The notes: generated by a model not told the origin, from the letters alone. Counted from the first letter of the stretch, positions 12,868 through 51,415 are shown. The stretch is DNA of 64,000 nt from Cristatella mucedo (GCA_009760855.2 WPIO01000087.1:639001-703000), one strand, 5' to 3'. Translations and numbers: made by a program.

Positions 12868-13343
12868 GGAGAGAGAGAGCGAGGACACAGGCTGCATGAA
12901 TCCGGGTGCGGCTACAGCTTAAGCCGCGACACAAAAACGGACACAACCATGCACGTAAGTTCACACAGCTCAACAACCACAGCTCAACACAGGCACGGAC
13001 GCAGACCAAGCCTAACTAGTGCGGACGAACATCACTAGAACCCCAGAGTATTACGAAACCGCCAAGGCTGCAAAAACCTCAATGAGGAGCGGCCCAGCCG
13101 TAGAAGCACAGATGAAACGCGGCCATTACAAGAGGGGCCAATTCAGACCGAAACCGCAAAGCCCCAAGCATCGGGGCTGTCAGAGCTGTCTGCAGCCAGC
13201 CTACGAGCCTTAGTTGAAAACACGGCATCAGAAATTGGGATTGCAGCGAGCAGCTTCTTTCCGGACTCTCATCACGCGATAGCAAAGATTGACGAGGTCG
13301 CTGTGGCGCGAACGAAACTTACTCCTTCGGAGTCTGAAGACAT
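1..13343 (-). CDS. Unrecognised gene, Ala/Ser/Gln-rich disordered protein (5 exons seen, 3' end beyond window)
   Basis: Five exons read on the minus strand: 13343-13323, 6166-6104, 4819-4406, 4205-3731 and 1174-<1. Every junction has a GT donor and AG acceptor, and phases are consistent (0,0,0,1). The first ATG follows an upstream in-frame stop and has G at -3. The visible protein is about 715 residues and is cut by the window edge. It opens with MSSDSEG, followed by an acidic-helical stretch (DEDIEALRAAALASL), a His/Arg/Gly-rich segment ending in PPPP, a segment with conserved-looking blocks (APYVWRKPPPQ, KHNLIVISELPPQDEL), and a long Ser/Ala/Pro-rich tail opening with GERRLTCQPFSAVVPG and an acidic DDSDSDDDSD run. 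No enzyme domain or membrane segment is visible. The composition suggests a nuclear, low-complexity protein, but that is inference. I do not recognise the family. It is head-to-head with MELK. Confidence 0.75.
1188..1221 (+). repeat. (CAG)n microsatellite at the exon 5 acceptor
   Basis: About 11 CAG units on the plus strand, i.e. (CTG)n on the coding strand of the leftward gene. It ends 12-13 nt upstream of the inferred 3' splice site and appears to serve as its polypyrimidine tract. Confidence 0.9.
1222..2402. other. Intron sequence, nothing recognised
   Basis: Unique AT/GC-balanced sequence inside intron 4 of the leftward gene, outside the LINE fragment that follows. Open frames here are short and have no recognisable domain. 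Confidence 0.5.
2403..3312 (+). mobile_element. LINE family A, degenerate 3' part
   Basis: Reads the C-terminal region of the family A reverse transcriptase ORF (RRLQLVQNSAARLV, FRSLHSL, CAPKAWN) with frameshifts, then the family 3' end with GTAAAGCGCCTAGAAAAAG and a terminal ATT run at 3292-3310. It lacks the endonuclease and the catalytic RT core, so it is a dead 5'-truncated copy. Confidence 0.8.
3731..4205 (-). CDS. Unrecognised gene, exon 4
   Basis: 475 nt, phase 0 in and phase 1 out. The acceptor is a (CT)n tract followed by GTCGCAG, and the donor is G|GTGAGC. It starts QSQPTMAPYVWRKPPPQ, then an acidic block (SRDSEDDIFSKHN), a hydrophobic LIVISEL motif, an acidic/Gln patch, a Ser run and a long Ala-rich stretch. 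It ends ...KQKAKSTG. An acceptor three bases further in (CAG repeated) would drop one Gln only. Confidence 0.75.
4406..4819 (-). CDS. Unrecognised gene, exon 3
   Basis: 414 nt, 138 codons. The acceptor is TCTTCTCCCGGTCCAG and the donor is GTAAGCGCG. It reads KSADSFSSSDDLPQ, then an Arg/Asp-rich stretch (SREDDFQTRDRAS), then His/Arg/Ser-rich and Gly-rich sequence (RGGGSWRRGGG) ending in four prolines. Disordered in composition. Phase 0 at both ends. Several overlapping frames are open here because of high GC; splice sites and phase decide this one. Confidence 0.75.
5384..5424. repeat. (TA)n microsatellite
   Basis: About 20 TA units, directly abutting the tail end of a minus-strand SINE. Confidence 0.95.
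5420..5565 (-). mobile_element. tRNA-derived SINE with LINE-like tail (family 2)
   Basis: On the minus strand it begins with a tRNA-like head (GGTCCAGCGGTTAACGTGC as box A region and a CGAGCCCGGAGG region in place of box B) and ends in AGAGATTAAGTTCTCT-type tail followed by ATACAAATGAATTAT. The same unit recurs at 7823-7985, 9435-9580 and 61158-61318. Confidence 0.65.
6104..6166 (-). CDS. Unrecognised gene, exon 2
   Basis: 63 nt, 21 codons, flanked by the acceptor TTTGTTTGTAG and the donor GTAAGTGG. It codes for a short amphipathic Ala/Leu-rich helix that begins DEDIEALRAAALASL. Phase 0 at both ends. The preceding intron (6167-13322) is about 7.2 kb and is filled with SINE and LINE copies. 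Confidence 0.75.
6230..6410 (+). mobile_element. tRNA-derived SINE (family 1), diverged
   Basis: Contains GGTCGTGGGTTCGAGTCCC, a good box B (GGTTCGANTCC), then GCAGTGGGCAATCCTTTA, a GGCTCTTCTG block and GATCAGCTAAA. These blocks occur in the same order in the other family 1 copies. Confidence 0.65.
7185..7290 (+). mobile_element. LINE family A, 3' tail only
   Basis: Short relic of the family 3' end: AAAGTGCCTATAAAGAG, then TTCTCTGAGGGCG and an ATT run. Confidence 0.7.
7823..7985 (-). mobile_element. tRNA-derived SINE with LINE-like tail (family 2)
   Basis: Reads TATAATTCATTGTGTATACC, then GGGAACTTAATCTCTGTTCA and GGTCGAGCCCTCGACCTC, the same block order as the copies at 5420 and 9435. Head to the right. 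Confidence 0.65.
8080..8248 (+). mobile_element. tRNA-derived SINE (family 1)
   Basis: Best preserved copy. tRNA-like head with a box A-like TGGCACACTGGGTAAGGCGG, box B CGTGGGTTCGATTCCTG, then GGGCGATCCTTTATC, AAGGCTCTTCTGGCG and CTATACAAAAAGAGGCTG, with a TTTATTTATT end. An inverted relative follows immediately. Confidence 0.75.
8249..8350 (-). mobile_element. tRNA-derived SINE (family 1), inverted partner
   Basis: Minus-strand copy: on the plus strand AATAAAGGATCACCCACTGA, then GGATTCGAACTGACGACC (reverse of box B) and GTCGTGAAGAG. Joined tail-to-tail with the plus copy at 8080. Confidence 0.65.
9150..9345 (+). mobile_element. tRNA-derived SINE (family 1)
   Basis: Box A-like AATGGCTCAATAGGTAAGGC, then CCCCGAGGTCGAATCCTGC, GGGCGATCCTTTATCGC, GGCTCTTCTGTCGCTATAC and AAAAAGAAGCTG, with a TTTATTTATTTATT tail. 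Confidence 0.75.
9435..9580 (-). mobile_element. tRNA-derived SINE with LINE-like tail (family 2)
   Basis: Plus strand reads AAATTCATTTGTATAGCACC, AAGAACTTAACCCCTATTCA, GGCGCTTCACACATGCC and GGCTCGAGCCCACGACCTC. The GGCTCGAGCCC block is the reverse of a degenerate box B. Confidence 0.7.
9715..11225 (-). mobile_element. LINE family A, 5'-truncated and broken
   Basis: Minus-strand family A copy. From its 3' end: ATT-type tail and GCACCCTCAGAGAGCTCG, then the C-terminal ORF region (SFLNVNKSG on the opposite frame), then thumb and palm parts of the RT (FQSDLSLDDHISS, FHFYADDTQLYL, RSYLSGRLQ). A GA-rich expansion at 10854-10877, frameshifts and stops break the ORF. The end near 11225 lies in the region before the RT catalytic core. 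Confidence 0.8.
12093..12394 (-). mobile_element. LINE family A, 3' end only
   Basis: Starts with (AAT)n, then GATAAAGCGCCCTCAGAGAA and CTAGGCGCTTTACATTTGC, and continues into the last codons of the ORF (the reverse of FRTAFSGSL). About 300 bp, 5'-truncated. Confidence 0.85.
12395..12750. other. Unassigned, moderately GC-rich intron sequence
   Basis: Contains exon-like splice strings on the plus strand (AAATTGCAG at 12437-12445 and CGAG|GTAAGC near 12467) and an open minus frame at 12446-12661, but no set of sites and phases makes a convincing exon of either flanking gene. Confidence 0.3.
12753..12880. repeat. (GA)n/(GGA)n purine tract
   Basis: GGAGGAGGAGA repeats pass into about 45 GA units, a poly-G run at 12857-12869 and more GA. 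All overlapping open frames are repeat artefacts. Confidence 0.95.
13323..13343 (-). CDS. Unrecognised gene, exon 1 (start codon)
   Basis: Seven codons, MSSDSEG, then a strong donor GTAAGT (plus 13322-13317). The frame is open upstream to a TAA near 13470 with no other ATG, so this ATG is the only candidate start. -3 is G. The donor is phase 0, matching exon 2. The reading joins acidic residues (SDSEG) to acidic residues (DEDIE), which supports the join. Confidence 0.7.
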
Positions 13344-42831
<29,488 letters not shown>

Positions 42832-43800
42832 TGGGCTATGCGTGTATCACCCGAAGTAAGTGCTCTAAGTAACGCCTCATCTAAACTAGAGCAAAGTCGG
42901 CAAAAGAAGCAAAATAATCTCACTTTTTTAACGACGCTTCCCCCGAACGCCCCCGACCAGTCGGTGTGCTCACTCTCGCATTGATCACTTCCTCTTCTTG
43001 CCGCTAGGTAACGCCCGCGCTCGTGACGTTCGGCTGAATCGTTGGTGCTTCCTCAATGGACTGGTGCTGACTACGGCATCTGAGGATGGCTGCACGCAAA
43101 ATGGCCAGTCAGTCGTGTAACCTGCCAGAGGTCACAGCAATAGGCCTCAGCCTCAGGTCTTAGGGATGTGGTTATTAGTGTGTATGGGCCGCCCAGTAGC
43201 CAAGTACTGCAGGCTCGACTCTAGTGGCAAGACCTACGCATACACTTTCTGTAATCCTGCGACCACAGATCGCCCTCGTTCTCACCATTATTGGCCAATG
43301 CACTGCACGTTCGGCAGCAGCCCTCTTCGCCGAGCTGCTCAGTCCGACTATAGCCCGCTTCAAAGCGAGGCTGCTCGGCCTCTGTGTGCAATAGGGGAGT
43401 CGCTGCACACTTGCAGCCAGCGTGCTGAGTGCTGTGTGAGCTGATGGGGCGTAAGCTTGCACAGCGATGTAATTATATTTGATAGTAAATGTAACTCTAT
43501 GAACAACTCTTTTGTGTGCAGCATCGGTGTAGCAAGGCCCAGCATGCTCGCTTCCTGCCGAGTTCAAGTTTGACCGGATTCATTCATAAAGGTCACTTCA
43601 CCACATATTGGCCGAGCCATGCGTTTGGGAAAATGCTGATTTTTGTCCCCCCAAGTTGGTCCCAATTGGGCCCTCGAAGCGCTGCCTCTTGTCTTTTAAG
43701 TGAATATCGCCAGGCGAAGAGGCAGAGGATGCAAAGCACAAGCTTTGCACTCACTGATTGCAGTAACCTGCCCCATCCCTGCTCGTTACCTGCAGAAGGT
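42832..43800. other. MELK 3' flank and probable 3' UTR
   Basis: Unique sequence after the MELK stop. I see no canonical AATAAA in it, so the 3' end of the transcript is not placed. Short open frames have no recognisable content. Confidence 0.4.
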
Positions 43801-43804
43801 TAGC

Positions 43805-44110
43805 AAAGGAATAATAGTACGTTTGTATAGAAGTTAACCATCAGAAGTTAATCTCTTTTTAGGCACTTTACATATACTGCAAAGGAAGCATGGTCGAATG
43901 GTTAATGGTAGCATGCTCAATGAAAATCAGCATAGCATAGAGGTGACATGCACAGGGTCAGCATGTAAATATGGTTTGTGGCTGCATGCACAGTGTCAGC
44001 ATGCATAAGCACACAAATGACGAATCACATGGACCCACTAAATGCCGTGACAAATGATGCGTTTTTAGCTCTTTAAATTGTGTCAAGTCATAGATTCTCT
44101 CAAATTCTTC
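43805..44110 (-). mobile_element. LINE family A-like, 3' end only
   Basis: TTAATCTCTTTTTAGGCACT, the 3' UTR with CACAGGGTCAGCATG, and the reverse of the last ORF codons (GGACCCACTAAATGCCGTG). Confidence 0.8.
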
Positions 44111-44220
44111 GGTGCTTTCCCTAAGATTAAGGCTCGGATGGCAGCTATCGTCCTAAATGAAGTTCCATTGGTCTAGTGTTGCTTTCCTAATTATTGTCCT
44201 CACCCAGCATTTTTTTAACA

Positions 44221-46214
44221 GGGTAAGTCCAGCAGTAGTAGGAGTTATCCCTCAAAATGGCCACTAATAGGGGGGAGTTGTCCCTCCAAAGCATGTTTAA
44301 AAAATATTGTACGAAGACGAGTAAACTGATTTGCATGAAAATTGGCACGAAGAACACTGGTAGCATTAGCTATCGTTTGATATAATATATCTGGTTTTGA
44401 CTTTAAGATGACCTTTACAAGTCCAAGGTCACGTATAGGACTGCTGGTAAAAGGCAGCTCCTCAGTTTTCCGGTCAGAAAAATGTTTTTTGTAGAAATAT
44501 AGCAAACCACTCAAAAAATGCAAGACATTACACTGGACACTCTCCCCCACAAAAAAAACTTTAAAAATTTTTTGACATCTCAAACTGTTGACTGCCATCA
44601 CGAACACAGCCCACGGACACTTTGGGACAGGCACATTATATGCATACACACCCATCATGCATACATGCCCAGGTGGGGAGTATGGAGACAGTGAGCTCCA
44701 TATATATTCCAAGTTTCACACAGATCGGCCCAGTATCGACCAAGTTGTACACTGTACCAGATACCAAGTACTACTGTTGTGACAGCACTCAGAGAAGCCA
44801 ATTTAAGGTGCCAAAGCATGCAGGTGACATGGAATAACAAGAGCGTTACTTTAATTGTCGCCATACTACATCATAACACATACTAAGGAGCATGTAATTC
44901 AAATTTCACGTTGATTGGGTCACAAGTAGCCTACCTGTGACATTTTTACGCCATGTGAGTGAAAGGATGACAAAGGCTTAGCACGACAAACAAAGCCAGT
45001 TTTGACCAAAACAAGTCAATCTACTGAGGTCCAATACGCATGCGAGAAGGCTGGAATGATTCTGTAACTACAATCAATCATACATTTCAAAGTTTTAAGG
45101 ATATCGGATCATCATTTTAGTAGATATGACATAAATGACAGCAGGCATTGGACTGTCGTTTGCAGATAAACTTGAGAACTCCAAGGTATAACCAAGAGGC
45201 AGCACTAGGAAACGCTATAATCACACGAACAATTCAATAAATAGATAAATATGGATCTTAGGAATAGGTCAACCTAACAAGAACCTTATACAGCCTAAGC
45301 AGATCATATCTGCGATAGGTCTCATACGGCAGGCTGGCAATCCAGGGTACTGCCGGGCGGCTCACCGGCATTCGCCCATACAAATATCTAACTAGTAACG
45401 ACATAAATGAGATACTGAAATCTCCTAAATTTCCTTGGATAGAAATGAATCAACATTTTCAGACTGGCTTCCAGTAAACGACGCTCTAGTTCCATCCAAG
45501 TCACCACGCTGACCGGCCGCCGAACAAAGGACTACTCCCTGCCGTCGCCTCGTGCGTTATGGCGGGTACAGGAACTGGATCAGCTGTCCCAGGATTCATG
45601 CGGTGCCGTGATAATGGACTCCTTAGTTACGGCGGCACCAGGCAGCAGTAAATTCTCAATACATTATCCCTAATGTTCATCTACTGGCCGAATGACAGTC
45701 ACTTTCGGTTTGTGATCCGATGTAAACATACCAATGTAAACAGGTTTCTACCAAGTAAATAAGGGGTGGGCCTTGGAATGCCGTTTACAGCCGGTTGCTA
45801 TGGGCGGGGCGGGGAAGCAGAGGCTGGACTAGGCACCCTGCCGATAGGGGGTTTACTCTTTTATGATCTTGTTATACTACTAGTCGGACGTGTGATCTCG
45901 AGGGGCGTGTCATTTCCGGGAAATTTTTACGTTTTATAATTCTCCAGTTATTTTTTGAGGGTCTGTTTAGGGCTGAGTAGCTTATATTCGCAGAGTTCAC
46001 AAGAAAACCACAGTTCCGGCTCGGTTATTGGTCAAGGAAAATTATTTTGTTGAGCTCGATGTACGACTTCCGGTTTAGATAGGTCTTACAATATAATTTT
46101 ATTGACCATGTTCCATTCATCTTACAACCACCAAAATTTGAGCTTACATTTATAACTAGTTTATCTTTAATAGGCGAATTTCAAATAAATTGACCATTTT
46201 TTGTGGACCTACCC
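44221..46214. mobile_element. Possible 2-kb element with short terminal inverted repeats
   Basis: Left end GGGTAAGTCCA (44221-44231) and right end TGGACCTACCC (46204-46214) match inverted at 10 of 11 bases. The interior is distinct from all other repeats in the window and has no convincing ORF; the minus frame 44712-44245 has 155 codons but no motif. No clear target-site duplication. The left end is preceded by TTAACA, and a similar terminus preceded by TTAAC occurs at 51607. Confidence 0.35.
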
Positions 46215-46254
46215 CCTCAGAGGAAATGCTCGGCAGAATACATAGATTGTAATC

Positions 46255-46420
46255 ACTGTCATAAGTCAGTGAGTTTGGTGACGTGAGTGACTGGAGTGAG
46301 GTCCATGCTTTGGGAGCAGACTCAAAGAAAGGAGTCTCTAAAAAAGATTTGAAGCTGGTTATAGCAAGTGTTACTCGACTTGTGTCACAAGAGCTAGTGG
46401 TTCGATGCATAACCTCAGTT
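46255..46420 (-). mobile_element. Old LINE 3' ORF fragment
   Basis: Minus frame reads FESAPKAWTSLQSLTSPNSL, the APKAWNSLP...SPDLT block of the LINE ORF C-terminus. Confidence 0.6.
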
Positions 46421-46449
46421 TTGCTGGATAGGTTTGCTGGAGCAAGAGA

Positions 46450-48790
46450 ATAATATTAATAATAATAATGAACTTGATAAAGAGGCGCTTTACATTTGCT
46501 GGAAATGCAATTGACTGGTGGGTAATATCATGATTGATAAACAAACAATATCAATAACATGGTTAGGGGTGACATGCACAGGGTCAGCATGCAAATGTGG
46601 TTAGTGGCAGCATGCACAGTGTCAGCACGCATAAGCACATCAAGGACGAATCACGGGGACCCACTAAATGCTGTCCTAAATAGGTGTGATTTTAAGTTCT
46701 TTTTAAATGTGGTCAGGTCAGGGGATGTTCTGACGCAAGTCTGGAGGAAGTTCCAGGCTTTGGGAGCATATGAATTAGATGCACGGTCTCCAAAGGATTT
46801 GAGGTTTTTACGAGGTATTGGTAAGCTGTTGGATTCCGAAGAGCCGGTGGTACGATGCTTGGCCTGGTGGAGGAACAGATCTGGTAGGTAGGCTGCAGCC
46901 GCAAGATGAAGGGACCTGAAAGTGAGCGACCAAACCTTAAAGTCGATGCGTTGCTTGAATTGGAGCCAGTGCAGGTCGGCGAGAAGTGGTGAGACGTGGC
47001 AACCATGTCGCTCATGACAGACAAGCCTGGCTGCAGAGTTTTGCACCAGCTGTAAGCGCCTGAGTGCACAGGCCGGTAGGCCAGCAAGCAGTGAGTTACA
47101 GAAGTCAAGACGTTATGTCACAAATGCATGGACCATCTCAGGCGTGGTATTCCTATCTAAACAAGCCCGAATTCTAGCAATGTTATGAAGCCGAAAACTG
47201 GAAGATTTGACTGTGGAGCTGATGTGGTCGTCTAACGAAAGGTCGCTTTGGAACATGACACCTAGATTTCGAGCTGATTCAACAGGAGATATGTTGGCAG
47301 AGCCAATTTTGAGTGTCATCCTTTCCAATTTGTGAATCACAATGGGTTTGCCCATAACTAGTAAGTTGGTTTTATCATCGTTTAGTTTTAGAAAATTTGC
47401 TGCCATCCATGTGCGGATGTCATCAATACATGCAGCAAGTGAGTTGAGAGAATTTGAGGTGCTCGAAGGCTGGGAGGGATCAAAGCTTAGGTACAACTGA
47501 GTGTCATCCTCATAGCAGTGAAAGCCTAGATTGTGCTTGGCAATCACATCAGCAGGAGGGAGAGTATAAACCGTGAAAAGAACCGGACCTAGCACGGAGC
47601 CCTTAGGTACTTCATATTTTAGAGGTACCTCAGATGATCTTTGTCCATTCACGACAATACTCTGGTGTCTCTCACTGAGATTGGACCTGAACCACTGCAG
47701 AGCAGTGCCAGTGATGCCTAGGTGAGATGAGAGGCGCTCTAGAAGGACTTTGTGATCGACGGTATCAAAGCTGTCGAAAGATCGTGCAAAACAAGCAGAG
47801 ACACTCTACCCATGTCTGCATTCCTAAGTAGGTCGCCGTATACCCGAAGCAATGATGACTCTGTGGAGTGATTAGCTCTAAAGCCAGACTGGAACTTACT
47901 AGCAAGTGTGAGGTTTCGATATATAAGTTCAGCTGGTCTGCCACGACCCGTTCTAGTGTCTTTGATAGGAATGGTAAAAGGAAGACTGGGTGGTAGTTGC
48001 TTAAGTTCTCTTTCTTGTGTCCAAGTGTCGCTTTCTTGAGAAGTGGCCTGACTACAGCTTTTTTGAAAGGTGCTGGGACATGACCTGAGGCTAATGACAT
48101 ATTAATGATGTTAGTTATGCATGGCAGCAGCAGATCAATGCAACGTAGGAGCAGGGCAGTGGGAATAGGGTCCAGAGGACTTGTCTTCTTTGATTGAGAT
48201 ACGAACTTCAGGACTAGATCACTAGTGACCTGCTTAAATGTAGCCATTGAGGTGAAGCCAGGAATCGGGGAACAGCATTCTAGTGAGGATGTTGTCATGG
48301 CAGGGATGGATTCTCTGATCTTGTCTATCTTCTGCACAAAAAATCGAGAGAAGCGATCATCTAGATCAATACAAGGATCATCAAGTAAGGAGCTAATCTG
48401 GCAGCAGTTGAGGAGATGGTTTTTCGTCAACATCAGCATTTTTGGATTGTGCGTCTGTGATTCAACAATGTTTTTATATAGAAGCTAGACTTGGCCTTTG
48501 CTAGGATCGATTGGTACGACCTACAGTAGTCTTCATATGCCTGTCGATGGACAGTCAGTCCAGATCTTTTGCATGCTTTTTCAAGCTTTCGCTTAGTAGA
48601 CCTGGCTAGTTTAAAGTCTGTGGTAAACCATAGGCCGTCTGGGCGTGGGCGCAGTGCGCTTTGTCAGAGGTGCAAACTCGTCGAGCGTGTCAGCTGGTGT
48701 CGCGTTGTAGCTATCTACCAATGATGACAGATCGGAGGGAGGACTGAGCAGCAGAGGTGAAGCAGACATTCATGCACGGACAGCATGAAA
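46450..48790 (-). mobile_element. LINE family A, longest minus copy
   Basis: About 2.3 kb, from the 3' tail (AATAATGAACTTGATAAAG, with part of the tail lost) through the ORF end, thumb, catalytic domain (FHCYEDDTQLYLSF: YADD has become YEDD) and RT N-terminus (PLLKKATLGHKKENLSNYHP) to the linker after the endonuclease. Three frames are needed to read it, and the catalytic change shows that it is dead. Confidence 0.88.
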
Positions 48791-48879
48791 GACCCAAACG
48801 TAATTGCTATAGCCTTGAAGTTAATACGATATTGTATAGGGTGCATGTGCAGTGCGGTGAGAGATTTAATTTAAAATTA

Positions 48880-49010
48880 AGACACTCATGACAAGACTAG
48901 CCTAGCTGTAGAGTTTTGCACCAACTCAAAGACTTCTATAGCCCAGCTAGGATGAACAGGATTGATTGTCAGGATTGACATAAGTCTAGATGCATGTCGC
49001 AATTGCATGG
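48880..49010 (-). mobile_element. Old LINE family A fragment
   Basis: AGAGTTTTGCACCAACTC and neighbouring text correspond to the reverse of ELVQNSTARLVL, decayed. Confidence 0.55.
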
Positions 49011-49097
49011 ACCAACTTACCTGTTGTGCTCTTTCGTAGGCAGGCCAGAATTTAAGCAAAAGTCCATTCTGATGCAGCACTTAATCTCGGTAAGAAG

Positions 49098-49288
49098 TGG
49101 CTACGTCACGGCACTTTATGTCAGAGAAAGCAAGAAATTTGCTTTAAAAAGTCATTCTAGGGGGCCAGAAGCTTTAGCTCTGCAGGTCCTAGACTGCTGA
49201 ACTCGCTTCCACAGTTCGTCACGGTTTGAAGTAGCTACGTCACTTAATGTCAGAGAAAGCAAGAAATTTGCTTTAAAAAGTCACCCAG
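49098..49288 (+). repeat. About 50-bp direct repeats around a family B LINE snippet
   Basis: TGTCAGAGAAAGCAAGAAAT and TTGCTTTAAAAAGTCA occur at about 49120-49155 and again at about 49248-49283. Between them lies a 55-bp piece of the family B ORF (GAAGCTTTAGCTCTGCAGGT, GAACTCGCTTCCACAG). Confidence 0.7.
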
Positions 49289-49424
49289 TGTCAGCTGCCG
49301 TGGCAGCTGTTAACAAAGGGAGCTCGCGACCAACCGAGTGATTTCGAGATCAACCGAACTATTGCACCAACTGTAGAGGCAATTCATTAGATGGAGCTAT
49401 TCCAGTCACATATCCAGCATCTTT

Positions 49425-49510
49425 TATCTATTCCTTTGCAGCAATTTTAAAGTGCCTAGAAAGAGACAGAGTTCTCAGAGGGCGTTTTATCAAGTGTATT
49501 ATTATTATGA
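49425..49510 (+). mobile_element. LINE family A, 3' tail only
   Basis: TTTAAAGTGCCTAGAAAGAG, AGGGCGTTTTATCAAGTG and an ATT run. Confidence 0.75.
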
Positions 49511-49774
49511 ATATTAGACAATTCCATTTTTGCCTAGAGGGACATACAACCTGAGGCAGACAGACGAATCGATTCAAGGGTCCCCTAGCACTGGGTTTAC
49601 CCTCAAGTTGTTTTTAATCCTACGACCTCTCCTAAAAGTTCGAGCTACATGTTATTCGCCTTGACAGGTGGGCATTTGTAATCCTTGCAGTCACGCTTGA
49701 GCAGCTCAATATCCTGCGACAGTTAGGCCACTAAGCATGCTGACGCGCTAAGCCCATGTTTTTTTAGCCTTCAG

Positions 49775-49836
49775 CTATTGCGACACAGCCAAAACGAGAA
49801 GCCGGCAGCTGATAAGATCGACGTGGGCGTCATACG
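49775..49836 (+). CDS. Candidate isolated exon, product unknown
   Basis: 62 nt between a good acceptor (TTTTTTAGCCTTCAG) and a good donor (ACG|GTAAGC). One frame reads LLRHSQNEKPAADKIDVGVI. No partner exon with matching phase was found nearby, and I do not recognise the peptide. May be chance. Confidence 0.25.
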
Positions 49837-49839
49837 GTA

Positions 49840-50435
49840 AGCCAATGGAACTACCGTCACCGACGTCTCTGTCTTTGTCTCTCTCTCTCTCTCTCTCTGT
49901 CTGCTTGCTCCTCTGAAGGTGTCAACTGCAGTAGTCGAAGAGTCTTAGCATTCCCTGTACTCTGTCTTCTAATTCCTGAACAAACGCTTAGCTGCGGATG
50001 AATCGAGGGGGCAGCATCGTAGTGGCAGCTTCATTGAGCCACCTCCAGGCTTGTCGTCACTCTTGACTTTTGTCATCCTGCGTGAAAAAACATGCCGTCA
50101 AGCTCCAGAAGTGACCGTGTATCATTCGTGAGCAAAGACGGAATTGAAGTCTAGTAAAGGTCTAGTAAAGTCAAATAGATAGACGCAAACGGTTTAACCA
50201 GAAGTAGGCTGTAGACATAAGCTGACAGGTGGCTGCTGCTAAAGAGCTTCGAGGGATTACTCTCCTGCATATCTGCATCAAGAGGATCGGTCGCCTGCTA
50301 AGTCACCATTCTCTTTAGACAACGCATTTGCAACGTTTCTGCCATCACGTCTCCTTGTCCGTAGTCGCTGTCCTTTGTCGTCACTCCCTCGCGACATTGC
50401 CTCCGAGTGGCTTGAGAGGGCACGAGATCGAGTTC
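49840..50435. other. Unassigned sequence with a (CT)n run
   Basis: A CT run at 49878-49899 is followed by unique sequence without a supported gene. Confidence 0.4.
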
Positions 50436-50439
50436 GCAT

Positions 50440-51415
50440 GAATTGTCCTTCACACGCTCAAGCATCGACTTCAACGTGTTGTCACTCACTTTTAGGTCCC
50501 TTTATTTTTTGGCTCCTGCCTACCTATTAATGTATCTCCGTCTGTGACTCCACAAAGTAATAAAGACCATGTGGGTGTTACGCAGGAGAGTCTTGTATAG
50601 CACACTCACAGCCTATGCGGCTTTCGGTACGCATTCGGTAGCCAAGAGACTTCCGTCTCACGCCACACAGAGAAAGCGGGAAGCATAGCAGAGTCAGGAG
50701 AGCAGTTGAGGTAGTGAGTAGCATGGAAGTAGCAGCTCAGGACCGCTGAAAAGGATGTGCCGTAGTCGGCAGTAGGAGAGTAGTTGTCGTTGCGTAAGAA
50801 TTGTGGAAGCGAGTTCCACAGTCTAGGACCTGCAGAGCTAAAGCTTCTGTCGCCAACGGTCTGTAAGCGGAGGAATGGAACAGCTAATTTATTGTCCACA
50901 CAGGACCCGAGGGCGCGAACAGACTGAAACTGGTGCAGCAGTTCAGCTAGGTACGGAGGAGCCAAGCCGTGGCGGGCCTTGTGGGTCAGCGTAAGAACTT
51001 TGCTCTTCATCCGTTGCTCAACCGGCAACCATCCTAGCTCTTTTAGCAAAGGAGACACGTCAGATCTACTCCCCCACCAGGCTAAGCATCACACCACCTT
51101 TATCGGAATATAACTGTTTACCCACACCTCATACAAACCTCAAATCCTTTGGATACCGTGCCTCTGGTTTGTCCTGTGCCGTCCTTTTTGTGCTTATGCG
51201 TGCTGACACTGTGTATGCTGCCACAAACCATACTAGCATGCTGACCCAGTGTATGTCACCCCTCACCATGGTATTCCTGTTTTTTATTGAGCTTGCTACC
51301 ACTCACCATTCGATCATGCTTCCTTTGCAGCAAATGTAAAGCGCCTAGAAAGAGATTGAGTTCTCTGACGGCGCTTTATCAAAGGTATTATTATTTGTAT
51401 TATTATTATTATGGG
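50440..51415 (+). mobile_element. LINE family A copy split by a family B insertion
   Basis: The family A ORF C-terminus (RFKVLSLTFRS-type, GCTCCTGCCTACCTAT) stops at about 50518 and resumes at 51061 (TCAGATCTACTCCCCCACC), then runs through the 3' UTR, GTAAAGCGCCTAGAAAGAG and an ATT run at 51387-51412. Confidence 0.85.
50519..51060 (-). mobile_element. LINE family B, 5'-truncated, nested in a family A copy
   Basis: Minus strand: VSPLLKELGWLPVEQRM, KARHGLAPPYLAELLHQF, VGDRSFSSAGPRLWNSLP and the family 3' end (AACACCCACATGGTCTTTAT) with poor tail. A 150-codon frame (51058-50606) is still open. Confidence 0.88.

Noticed and set aside
12753-12880. Ser/Leu and Arg/Glu repeat peptides
   Set aside because: Translation of a (GA)n microsatellite.
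44245-44712. 155-codon minus frame
   Set aside because: No motif, no splice context, AT-rich; expected by chance in 64 kb.
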